NCBI RefSeq assembly: GCF_017356245.1
Contig: NZ_JAFMZZ010000001.1
Coordinates: 3,426,167 to 3,490,166 of the forward strand
Length of the DNA: 64,000 nt
Reading direction: 5' to 3'
From: Bordetella petrii
GTDB lineage: Bacteria > Pseudomonadota > Gammaproteobacteria > Burkholderiales > Burkholderiaceae_B
A program made the translations under genes and the position numbers. Below the pieces are notes generated by a model. That model ran no database searches. It saw nothing but the letters and a program-made list of their open reading frames with translations, and had not been told where the DNA came from. Positions 1 to 7,029 of the stretch are shown here, one piece after another. Position 1 is the stretch's first letter. Each line of letters opens with the position of its first letter.

Positions 1-1026
1 CTGGCGTATTTCGTCATGGGCACGCTGCAGATGGCCTCGTCGTGGGTGGTGCGGTTTCCGCACTGGAAGCAGGCCTTCCTGGGCGGGCTGGCGCAGATGG
101 CGTTTGCCATCTTCCTGTTCCAGCCCTACCCCACGCACTATCACGGCACGCTGTCTGAGTTCGTGGGCGTGACCCTGCTGGTGGGCGGCATCAGCACCTG
201 GCGCATCGCGCGGCGCGCCCGCAAAATGCGCGACGGCCGCTCGGTGTTCGAGCTGCTGGCCCCACGCGACCTGATTCCGAACTGGCATCGCAAGCCCGCG
301 CCCGAGGCGGCCGCCGACCCGGTGCCCGGCGCCATGGACCCGGTGCAGTCACCGCTGGTGGTGCACGTGTGGACACCTGAAGGCTCGTCCAAGCACGAGC
401 CGGTGCCGCGCCCGGTCATCAACCGCTATATCGCGGCGGTCGATGCCAAGGGCGTGATCTCTACCGGCCACGCGGCGCTGGAACTGCCGCCTGCCACCTA
501 CATCAGCCTGTACCCGGCGGTGGACATCGACCGTTCGCCGTCCGAATTTTTCCGCCTGTTGAAGGCCACGCGCGACAACGACGTGCCCGGCGAATTCCAG
601 CCCGACTATCCCACCGAATCGGCGGCATGGTGCCCGTCGACCCGCCAGATCCTGTTTCACCACTACAACCCGGCCGGGCTGCAGCGCTTCTGGCAGGCCT
701 ATCGGCAGCACGAAATCTACAACCTGACCTACCGCAACTGCTCCAGCACCGTGTCGTTCGCCCTGGAAGCCGCATTGGATGGCGCACTGCAACATGAGGC
801 CGGCGCCTGGCGGCGCGTGCTGCGCACGCTGCTGATGCCGGAATTGTGGATCGCCGCCCAGGTGCGCAAGCGCGCCACCACCATGGCCTGGACGCCCGGG
901 CTGGTGCTGGACTACGCCCGCGCGCTGCGCGCCATCGTGCATCCGGCGCGGCTGTCGTGGCTGCACAGCCTGCGCTGGGCGGCCCGCCAGCAATCGCGCG
1001 CATCGTCGTCCGATTTGGTAGATTGA
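1..1026 (+). CDS. Membrane protein with C-terminal papain-like domain (5' partial)
   Basis: The reading frame is open from the first base, so the N-terminus lies outside the window; 341 codons are visible. The visible N-terminal part holds about three hydrophobic segments within the first 75 residues, resembling the repeated helices of HdeD/DUF308 proteins. A soluble part follows from about residue 90. It contains a Gly-His motif (GHAALEL, about residue 157) and, about 90 residues later, an Asn-Cys motif (YRNCSSTV, Cys about 247). A His followed later by NC is the order seen in permuted papain-like (YiiX/LRAT-type) enzymes, so a cysteine hydrolase or acyltransferase activity is possible; this is inference from motif order only. 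The stop is followed by a 60-bp gap before the peptide-binding protein gene on the same strand. Confidence 0.6.
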   Translation: MAYFVMGTLQMASSWVVRFPHWKQAFLGGLAQMAFAIFLFQPYPTHYHGTLSEFVGVTLLVGGISTWRIARRARKMRDGRSVFELLAPRDLIPNWHRKPAPEAAADPVPGAMDPVQSPLVVHVWTPEGSSKHEPVPRPVINRYIAAVDAKGVISTGHAALELPPATYISLYPAVDIDRSPSEFFRLLKATRDNDVPGEFQPDYPTESAAWCPSTRQILFHHYNPAGLQRFWQAYRQHEIYNLTYRNCSSTVSFALEAALDGALQHEAGAWRRVLRTLLMPELWIAAQVRKRATTMAWTPGLVLDYARALRAIVHPARLSWLHSLRWAARQQSRASSSDLVD

Positions 1027-1086
1027 CACCATTGGCGCCGCGGCGCCCGCTTCTATTACGTTCAACTACCAGAAAGGATTCTTGCC

Positions 1087-2598
1087 ATGCGACCCATGCG
1101 TAGCCTTTGTCTCGCCCTGGCCGCGGCCGGCCTGCTTGCCAGCGCCGCCGCCGCCGCGCAATCCACCATGCGCATCGGCCTGCAGGACGACCCCGATGTG
1201 CTCGACCCGGCCCGCGCCCGCACGTTTGTGGGCCGCATCGTGTTCGCCTCGCTGTGCGACAAGCTGGTGGATATTTCGCCCGACCTGAAGTTCGTGCCGC
1301 AGCTGGCCGAGTCCTGGAAAACCAGCGACGACGGCCTGACGCTGACTTTCACGCTGCGCCAGGGCGCCCTGTACCACGACGGCACGCCCATCGACGCGGC
1401 CTCGGTGAAGGCCAACCTGGAGCGCGCCATTACCCTGCCCGACAGCAACCGCAAGAGCGAGCTGGCGTCGGTGGCCAGCGTGGACGCGCCCGATGCGCGC
1501 ACCGTGGTGCTGCACCTGAAGCAGCCCGACGCCTCGCTGCTGTCGCAGCTGTCCGACCGCGCCGGCATGATGCTGTCGCCCGCCACGTTCGACAAAGACC
1601 CGGGCCGCCACCCGGTGTGCTCGGGCCCGTACAAGTTCAAAGAGCGCGTGCAGAACGACCGCATCGTGCTGGAAAAATTCGACAAGTACTGGGACAAGGA
1701 CAACTACCACTTCGACCAGGTCGTCTTCACGCCCATGCCCGACACCACGGTGCGGCTGAACAACCTGCGTTCGGGCGGGCTGGACATCATCGAGCGCGTG
1801 GCGCCCAGCGACGTCAAGACGGTAAAAGAAGACCCCAACCTGACGCTGGCGCCGGTCACCGGCCTGGGCTACCAGGCCATCTCGATCAACATCGCCAACG
1901 GCCCGCGCGCCGACAACCCGCTGGCCAAAGACAAGCGCGTGCGCCAGGCGCTGGACCTGGCCATCGACCGCGACGTGATCAACCAGGTGGTGGGCGAAGG
2001 CATGTTCCAGCCGGCCTACCAGCCCTTTCCGCCGGCCAGCTTCGCGTATGACAAGAGCATCGAGCGCACCGGGCGCGATCCGAAAAAGGCCCAAGAACTG
2101 CTGAAGCAGGCCGGCTACGACCGCGTGAAGTTCGAGCTGACCTTCGGCAACAACACCACCATGCAGCAGGTGTTCGAGCTGGTGCAGGCCATGGGCGCGG
2201 AAGCCGGTTTCGATATCTCGCTGCGGCCCATGGAATTCGCCGCCCTGCAGTCGGCGCTGCCGCGCGGCGATTTCGAAGTGGGCCAGACCGGCTGGTCGGG
2301 CCGCGTGGACCCCAGCGGCAACATCTACCAGTACATCACCTGCAAGGGCAGCCTGAACGACGCCAAGTACTGCGACGCCGGCATGGACAAGCTGATGAAC
2401 GAGGCGCGCAGCGTGGCCGACGAAGGCAAGCGCCGCGACCTGTACGCGCAGGCCATGAAGAAAATGCAGGAAGACGATCCGCGCATCTACCTGTTCTACC
2501 TGCCGTGGATCTTCGGCACCCAGGCCAAGGTGCAGGGCTTCGTGCCCTACCCCGACGGCCTGATCCGCCTGAAGGGCGTGACGGTGGCCAAGCAATGA
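1087..2598 (+). CDS. ABC transporter substrate-binding protein, peptide/oligopeptide family 5
   Basis: A 503-residue periplasmic binding protein of the DppA/OppA (SBP_bac_5) family. Residues 1-23 form a Sec signal peptide (basic MRPMR, hydrophobic Ala/Leu core, Ala-rich cleavage region). The mature protein starts with the typical QSTMRIGLQDDPDVLDPA segment, where the first lobe of family 5 proteins begins. It would bind dipeptides, short peptides or glutathione-like ligands for an ABC importer, but no permease or ATPase gene is adjacent. Its stop overlaps the start of the downstream gamma-glutamyltransferase by four bases (ATGA), so the two are translationally coupled. This suggests the ligand is a gamma-glutamyl compound or peptide processed by that enzyme (inference). 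Confidence 0.88.
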   Translation: MRPMRSLCLALAAAGLLASAAAAAQSTMRIGLQDDPDVLDPARARTFVGRIVFASLCDKLVDISPDLKFVPQLAESWKTSDDGLTLTFTLRQGALYHDGTPIDAASVKANLERAITLPDSNRKSELASVASVDAPDARTVVLHLKQPDASLLSQLSDRAGMMLSPATFDKDPGRHPVCSGPYKFKERVQNDRIVLEKFDKYWDKDNYHFDQVVFTPMPDTTVRLNNLRSGGLDIIERVAPSDVKTVKEDPNLTLAPVTGLGYQAISINIANGPRADNPLAKDKRVRQALDLAIDRDVINQVVGEGMFQPAYQPFPPASFAYDKSIERTGRDPKKAQELLKQAGYDRVKFELTFGNNTTMQQVFELVQAMGAEAGFDISLRPMEFAALQSALPRGDFEVGQTGWSGRVDPSGNIYQYITCKGSLNDAKYCDAGMDKLMNEARSVADEGKRRDLYAQAMKKMQEDDPRIYLFYLPWIFGTQAKVQGFVPYPDGLIRLKGVTVAKQ

Positions 2599-4418
2599 GC
2601 ATCGATTCCGGCTACCGCATGTTCACCACCCGGCCCGAGATCCTGGGCACCTTCGGCGTGGTGACCTCGACCCACTGGCTGGCCAGCAGCGCCGGCATGT
2701 CGCTGCTGGAGCGCGGCGGCAACGCCTTCGACGCCGCCGTGGCGGCGGGCTTCGTGCTGCAGGTGGTGGAACCGCACCTGGTGGGCCCGGCCGGCGAAGT
2801 GCCGGTGGTGTTCCACTCGGTGCGCACCGGCCGCACCGAAGTGCTGTGCGGCCAGGGCCCCACGCCGGCCGGCGCCACGCTGGAACACTACCAGTCGCTG
2901 GGCCTGGCGCTGATTCCCGGCAACGGCTTGCTGCCGGCGGTGATTCCCGGCGCGTTCGACGCCTGGATGCTGCTGCTGCGCGACCACGGCACCCTGCGCG
3001 TGCGCGATGTGCTCGAACCGGCCATTTATTACGCCGACCACGGCCACGCGCTGATGCCGCGCATCGCCAACACCATCGCCGGCCTGAAAGACTTCTTCGC
3101 CACCCACTGGCCCACCACGGCGCAGGTCTACCTGCCCGGCGGCGCCCCGCCGCAGGCCCGCAAGCTGTTCCGCAACCCCTGGCTGGCCGAGACCTGGCGC
3201 CGCGTGCTGCGCGAGGCCGAGGCCGTGGGCGGCGACCGCGAGCGCCAGATCGACGCGGCGCGCGACGCCTTCTACCGCGGCTTCGTGGCGCAGGCCATCG
3301 ACCAGTATGCGCGCCACACCGAAGTCATGGACGAAAGCGGCGCCCCGCACCGCGGCGTGCTTACCGCGCACGACATGGCTGGCTGGTCGGCCAGCTACGA
3401 CGGCCCCGCCACCTACGACTACCACGGCTACACCGTGGCCAAGGCCGGCGCGTGGAGCCAGGGCCCCGTGTTCCTGCAGACGCTGGCGCTGCTGAAAGGC
3501 CTGGATTTGCAAAGCCCCGGCCCCAACGGGGCCGAGTTCGTGCACCACATCACCGAGGCCATGAAACTGGCCTTTGCCGACCGCGAAGCCTATTACGGCG
3601 ACCCGTCGTTCGTGCGCGTGCCGCTGCAGCACCTGCTGTCGGACGCCTACAACGACGAACGCCGCGCCCTGATCGGCCGGCTGGCCTCGCACGAGCTGCG
3701 GCCCGGCCGCGTGCCGGGCTTCGAGGGCCAGGTGGACCGGGTCATGGACGTGCTGGCGCGCCTGTCCAAGGTAACGCCGGTGGGCGCGCCCGGCAGCGAG
3801 CCCACGCTGGCCGACATGCGCGCCTCGGCCAAGCGCGGCGACACCACGCACGTGGATGTGATCGACCGCTGGGGCAACATGGTGTCGGCCACGCCGTCGG
3901 GCGGCTGGCTGCAGTCGTCGCCGGTCATTCCCGGCCTGGGCTTCCCGCTGAACACGCGGGCCCAGATGTTCTGGCTGGAACCCGGCCTGCCCGGCACGCT
4001 GGCGCCGGGCAAGCGGCCCCGCACCACGCTGACGCCCTCGCTGGCGCTGCGCGACGGACAGCCCTACATGGTGTTCGGCACGCCCGGCGGCGACCAGCAG
4101 GAACAATGGCAGCTGCTGCTGTTCCTGCGCCATGTGCACTACGGGCTGAACCTGCAGGAAGCCATCGACCAGCCCATGTCGCACACCATGCACTTCCCGT
4201 CGTCGTTCTACCCGCGCGACCGCAAGCCCGGCCACCTGGCCGTGGAAGCCTCGTTCGGCCCCGAAGTCATCGCCGACCTGCGCGCGCGCGGGCATGTGAT
4301 CGAGGAAGAACCCGAATGGTCCACCGGCCGCCTGACCGCCGCCTCGCGCGATGCCGACGGCCTGCTGCATGCCGCCGCCACGCCGCGGCTGATGCAGGCG
4401 TATGCGGTGGGAAGGTAG
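2595..4418 (+). CDS. Gamma-glutamyltransferase family protein (first copy)
   Basis: A 607-residue Ntn-hydrolase of the gamma-glutamyltranspeptidase family, which transfers or hydrolyses gamma-glutamyl groups after self-cleavage into two chains. The N-terminal region has the family pattern of an Ala/Gly-rich segment (ERGGNAFDAAVAAGF). The predicted autocleavage site is before Thr417 in RGDTTHVDV, which would leave a small chain of about 190 residues. The binding motif GGDQQEQWQ near residue 500 aligns with the GGxxI region of the family but differs in detail, so the natural substrate is uncertain. No secretion signal is visible at the N-terminus. The start overlaps the stop of the binding-protein gene in an ATGA junction. 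A REPIN-like element lies 24 bp downstream. Confidence 0.9.
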   Translation: MSIDSGYRMFTTRPEILGTFGVVTSTHWLASSAGMSLLERGGNAFDAAVAAGFVLQVVEPHLVGPAGEVPVVFHSVRTGRTEVLCGQGPTPAGATLEHYQSLGLALIPGNGLLPAVIPGAFDAWMLLLRDHGTLRVRDVLEPAIYYADHGHALMPRIANTIAGLKDFFATHWPTTAQVYLPGGAPPQARKLFRNPWLAETWRRVLREAEAVGGDRERQIDAARDAFYRGFVAQAIDQYARHTEVMDESGAPHRGVLTAHDMAGWSASYDGPATYDYHGYTVAKAGAWSQGPVFLQTLALLKGLDLQSPGPNGAEFVHHITEAMKLAFADREAYYGDPSFVRVPLQHLLSDAYNDERRALIGRLASHELRPGRVPGFEGQVDRVMDVLARLSKVTPVGAPGSEPTLADMRASAKRGDTTHVDVIDRWGNMVSATPSGGWLQSSPVIPGLGFPLNTRAQMFWLEPGLPGTLAPGKRPRTTLTPSLALRDGQPYMVFGTPGGDQQEQWQLLLFLRHVHYGLNLQEAIDQPMSHTMHFPSSFYPRDRKPGHLAVEASFGPEVIADLRARGHVIEEEPEWSTGRLTAASRDADGLLHAAATPRLMQAYAVGR

Positions 4419-4442
4419 GTTCCCGCGGCGCCCCGGGCCGCC

Positions 4443-4537
4443 CCAGGTGTCTGGCTCCCGAAGGGTGCCAGACACCGTGCTATTGAGACAGCCTGTGCAC
4501 ACTGCGGTGCCTGGCACCTGCGGAGCCAGACACCTGG
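4443..4537. repeat. REPIN-like paired hairpin element, copy A
   Basis: A 95-bp element bounded by perfect 16-bp inverted ends (4443-4458 and 4522-4537). It contains two hairpins in opposite orientation: left stem GGTGTCTGGC (4446-4455) with GCCAGACACC (4467-4476), right stem 4506-4515 with 4525-4534 (one mismatch). The linker contains TTGAGACAGCC followed by GTGCACACT. Related copies sit near 15.3 kb, 50.9 kb and 63.7 kb. It lies between the 3' ends of a gamma-glutamyltransferase gene (plus) and the toxin-antitoxin pair (minus), where it could also act as a bidirectional transcription stop. Confidence 0.85.
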
Positions 4538-4559
4538 ACCAGCCGGCCGCCTTCGAGAG

Positions 4560-4928
4560 TCAGGCCGCCTGCCTGACCAGGTGCATATCCACATGGATGT
4601 CGGCATAAGGGCAAAACAGTGCGCCCTGCTCTGTACGTTCAAGCAGCCCTAACGCCACCAGCGCGCTTGCGTCTTCATGCACACGTTTCACGTCACGCCC
4701 CAGTCGCCGGGCCAATTCGCGCACGCCGACCACTCCCGTACCCAGTAACTCAGTAATCAATGCCCATCGCCGTTCCGTCAGGTGCGCAAAAAAAGCACCT
4801 GGGCTTTCAAAATTCAGAACTTCGCCCCGGTATCGCTGCTGCAAAAGCCCTGCCTTGGCTCGACCAGCCGCGCCACGCAAAGCCGATCTCCAGTCTGGAG
4901 TAATGGTGATAGTCAGTTTACGGATCAT
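4560..4928 (-). CDS. tumA: Antitoxin of TumE/TumA type, winged-helix protein
   Basis: A 122-residue protein with a C-terminal winged helix-turn-helix region (residues about 50-105; recognition-like segment VRELARRLGRDVKRVHEDASAL), as in COG4190-type predicted regulators that accompany TumE/DUF6516 toxins. By analogy it neutralises the upstream toxin and represses the shared promoter. Its ATG overlaps the toxin stop codon by four bases, a typical toxin-first arrangement. A short inverted repeat (GTCAGGC with GCCTGAC) covers its stop codon. Base composition is lower in GC than the flanking genes, suggesting acquisition by transfer. Confidence 0.72.
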   Translation of the reverse strand: MIRKLTITITPDWRSALRGAAGRAKAGLLQQRYRGEVLNFESPGAFFAHLTERRWALITELLGTGVVGVRELARRLGRDVKRVHEDASALVALGLLERTEQGALFCPYADIHVDMHLVRQAA

Positions 4929-5224
4929 GATGCTTCTTTGTGGCGTGCTACGTCAGCCAGAAAATCTTCGATCAGACGATCGATGCTGACAAAGTGATAA
5001 GGGCTTTCTTCATTACCCCAGTGTCGATGATCGCCTTTTCCTCGTTCGTTATCAAAGCCCAGGACTCGCTCACCGTTAACCACGTAGACAAGCCGATACT
5101 TGATTCTATGAAGCGAAGGAGGAACCGAATGAGGAACTTGCCAGACCACCATTTGGATGATGGCTCCGCTTTCATCAACGGATTTGAAGTTAATGATCAG
5201 TCGGGAAGATTTTCTATCTATCAT
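4925..5224 (-). CDS. tumE: TumE-family (DUF6516) toxin
   Basis: A 99-residue protein from ATG 5224. It carries the family signature of an acidic beta-strand pair followed by the motif GFDNERGKGDHRHW and a C-terminal LIEDFLADV helix, recognisable as the DUF6516/TumE toxin family. An upstream GTG at 5275 in the same frame would add 17 residues; I prefer 5224 because family members begin close to the segment that here reads IINFKSVDESG. Neither start has a strong Shine-Dalgarno. The gene is notably AT-rich for this window (24 of 60 bases G/C in 5161-5220). It forms a two-gene unit with the winged-helix antitoxin. TumE proteins are reported to inhibit growth; the exact target here is unknown. Confidence 0.75.
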   Translation of the reverse strand: MIDRKSSRLIINFKSVDESGAIIQMVVWQVPHSVPPSLHRIKYRLVYVVNGERVLGFDNERGKGDHRHWGNEESPYHFVSIDRLIEDFLADVARHKEAS

Positions 5225-5288
5225 GCCAACACAACGATATGTTGTCAATAAAGCCAACACGTCGATGGTTGGCACATATCAGTCCAAC
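5225..5288 (-). promoter_or_regulatory. Candidate operator/promoter region of the toxin-antitoxin pair
   Basis: This short AT-rich stretch upstream of the toxin has several half-sites. There is an inverted pair GCCAAC (5253-5258) and GTTGGC (5268-5273), a further GCCAAC at 5225-5230, CCAAC at 5284-5288, and ACAAC-gatat-GTTGT at 5231-5245. Repeated half-sites next to a winged-helix antitoxin are consistent with autoregulation. This is inference. Confidence 0.35.
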
Positions 5289-5391
5289 ATAAGGCAGGTA
5301 TCAGCGGGCGGCGACGGCCTGAATATCAGACAGATCGGCACTCTCTTATAGTCATAGTGCGTACATTCCCAAACGCAGAGGAGCATCATCC

Positions 5392-5856
5392 ATGCCTTCC
5401 ATCACCCGAGAACCGGACGTAGAAATCACCAGCGTGGCGCATGCCGATGATGTGCTGGTGGAAGCCTTCGCACGCCTGCTGCCCCAGTTGTCGCGCACGG
5501 CGCCCATCTTGGCGCTGGCCGACCTGCAGGCCATCATCGATGCCCCCGGCACCGACGTATTCGTTGCGCTCTCCAAGACAGACCGGCGCATCGTGGGCAC
5601 GCTGACCCTGGTGCATTTCCGCATTCCCACCGGGGTACGCGCCTGGATCGAAGATGTCGTGGTAGACAGCGAGGCCCGCGGCCTTGGCGCCGGCGCGGCG
5701 CTGACACGCGCCGCCATCGCCCGCAGCCGCGAACTGGGCGCCAAGACTTTGGATCTGACCTCCAACCCCAGCCGGCAGGCAGCCCATCGACTGTACGAAT
5801 CATGCGGCTTCGCGCTGCGCGATACGCGGGTCTATCGCCACCAAAAATCCGAATGA
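5392..5856 (+). CDS. GNAT family N-acetyltransferase
   Basis: A 154-residue GNAT-fold protein. The acetyl-CoA pyrophosphate loop is visible as EARGLGAGAALTRAAI (about residues 84-99), preceded by the hydrophobic strand WIEDVVVDS. The conserved C-terminal segment AAHRLYESCGFALRDTRVYR (about 127-146) closes the fold. It would transfer an acetyl group from acetyl-CoA to an amine; the acceptor cannot be told. A strong Shine-Dalgarno (GAGGAG) lies 9 bases upstream of the ATG. It is transcribed divergently from the toxin-antitoxin pair and ends in front of a structured repeat. Confidence 0.88.
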   Translation: MPSITREPDVEITSVAHADDVLVEAFARLLPQLSRTAPILALADLQAIIDAPGTDVFVALSKTDRRIVGTLTLVHFRIPTGVRAWIEDVVVDSEARGLGAGAALTRAAIARSRELGAKTLDLTSNPSRQAAHRLYESCGFALRDTRVYRHQKSE

Positions 5857-5941
5857 ACAGTCGCAGGCACCGCACACTGCCGGCATCAGGCTCCTTCGAA
5901 GCCTGACAGCCGGCGCGGCGCACGCGCCACACATACCGAAT

Positions 5942-6188
5942 GGCCACCGTCGCCGCGCAGGGCGGCGACGATGGCCGGCCCCATACGCTTTTTCTCTTTC
6001 AAAAGCGGCCCCCAAAAATGCAAGAACCCAACTCGTCCCAGCCGCTCAGGGAATGGCCACAGCTGCGAGTCGTTGCGGGGCGGTGTGGCTGCCGCGGCGC
6101 CTCGGAGCCGGGCCCGGGCGCGCTGGGCGCCCGGACGGCTCCGTGAAGCCAAGGCAGCCACGCCACCCCGCGACGACGCCAGAAGAAC
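5942..6188 (+). repeat. Covarying structured repeat (about 249 bp), copy 1
   Basis: A 247-bp element between convergent genes. It begins with a hairpin of 15-bp arms and a 5-nt loop (5942-5956 with 5962-5976, 14 of 15 paired). A conserved CTTTCAAAAGC and GCAAGAAC tract follows, then a 25-bp stem (6069-6093 with 6153-6177) enclosing a GC-rich core with an inner 7-bp stem (6104-6110 with 6136-6142). It ends in GACGCCAGAAGAAC. The same layout with different stem sequences recurs at 10583-10831 and 10928-11176. Whether it acts as RNA or as a DNA cruciform is unknown. Confidence 0.85.
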
Positions 6189-6218
6189 GTCGCCCACCGT
6201 CCGGCCGAACAACCCCCT

Positions 6219-6923
6219 TCACCCCTTCCGCACGTAATCCGGATAGCGCTCGCAGATTTCATCCACCTGGCTCAGCGTGCCCGACAGATGCTCGCGCAGC
6301 GCCTCCTGCGCCCCCCCGGCGTCCTGCCGCGCGATCGCGTCCACGATCCGCTGGTGGTCGCGCAAGATGCGGTCGGCCTTGCCCGTTTCGGGCAGGTGCA
6401 GCCGCCGCAGCCGGTCTACATGGCCGCTGTAGCGCTGTTCCAGTTCCCACAGCCCCGCCACTCCCGCGGCCTGGTGCATCTCGCGGTGAAAGGCCCGGTC
6501 GGCGTCCAGAAAGCCCTGGTAGCGGTCGGCGCCGCGATTGGCGCGCTGCATGTCGATGTGCGCGCGCAGCCGCTCGACCAGCGCCGGATCGTCGCGCCCG
6601 GCCAGCACCCGCACGATCTCCAGTTCCAGCGAACGGCGCAGGAAATGCGCCTGCCGCGCCGCGGCGATGTCGATGCGGCTGACCGCAGTGGTGTGCTGGG
6701 GGTAGATATCCACCAGCCCCTCGTCGCGCAGCTGGCTCAGCGCATCGCGGATGGGCGTCTGGCTGAGCCCGAAGGCCTCGGCCAGTTCGCCGCGCGCCAA
6801 AGGTTCGCCCGGCTTCAGTTCCAGCGACACGATCAGGTCGCGCAGTTTCTCGAAGACCTGCGGCGCGGCGTGGCGCGAGCGGTCCAGGCGCAGGTCGGCA
6901 GGCAGGGATTGCAGCGTGGGCAT
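6219..6923 (-). CDS. GntR/FadR-family (FCD) transcriptional regulator
   Basis: A 234-residue regulator with an N-terminal GntR winged helix (about residues 20-80; recognition part AEAFGLSQTPIRDALSQL) and an all-helical FCD ligand domain (about 90-215) that in this family binds a metal and an organic acid. The start at 6923 (MPTLQSL) is preferred over an upstream in-frame ATG because the extra 17 residues reach into the operator region. It is divergent from a sugar-acid dehydratase operon; a perfect 14-bp palindrome sits between them. It most likely represses that operon until a sugar-acid intermediate appears (inference). Confidence 0.87.
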   Translation of the reverse strand: MPTLQSLPADLRLDRSRHAAPQVFEKLRDLIVSLELKPGEPLARGELAEAFGLSQTPIRDALSQLRDEGLVDIYPQHTTAVSRIDIAAARQAHFLRRSLELEIVRVLAGRDDPALVERLRAHIDMQRANRGADRYQGFLDADRAFHREMHQAAGVAGLWELEQRYSGHVDRLRRLHLPETGKADRILRDHQRIVDAIARQDAGGAQEALREHLSGTLSQVDEICERYPDYVRKG

Positions 6924-6980
6924 GGGCGAATCTGGCAACAAGAATGACCCGATTGTAGCGGCCGGCCCTGCCATTGACGT

Positions 6981-6994
6981 ACTAATATATTAGT
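6981..6994. promoter_or_regulatory. Perfect 14-bp palindrome, candidate GntR operator
   Basis: ACTAATATATTAGT is a perfect palindrome and strikingly AT-rich in this GC-rich DNA. It lies 57 bp upstream of the regulator start and 35 bp upstream of the dehydratase start. FadR-type GntR proteins bind palindromes of this kind, so it is the likely operator controlling both divergent genes. Confidence 0.65.
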
Positions 6995-7029
6995 GTTTTA
7001 ATCCTTCAACCCTGACACGAACCGCCCCC

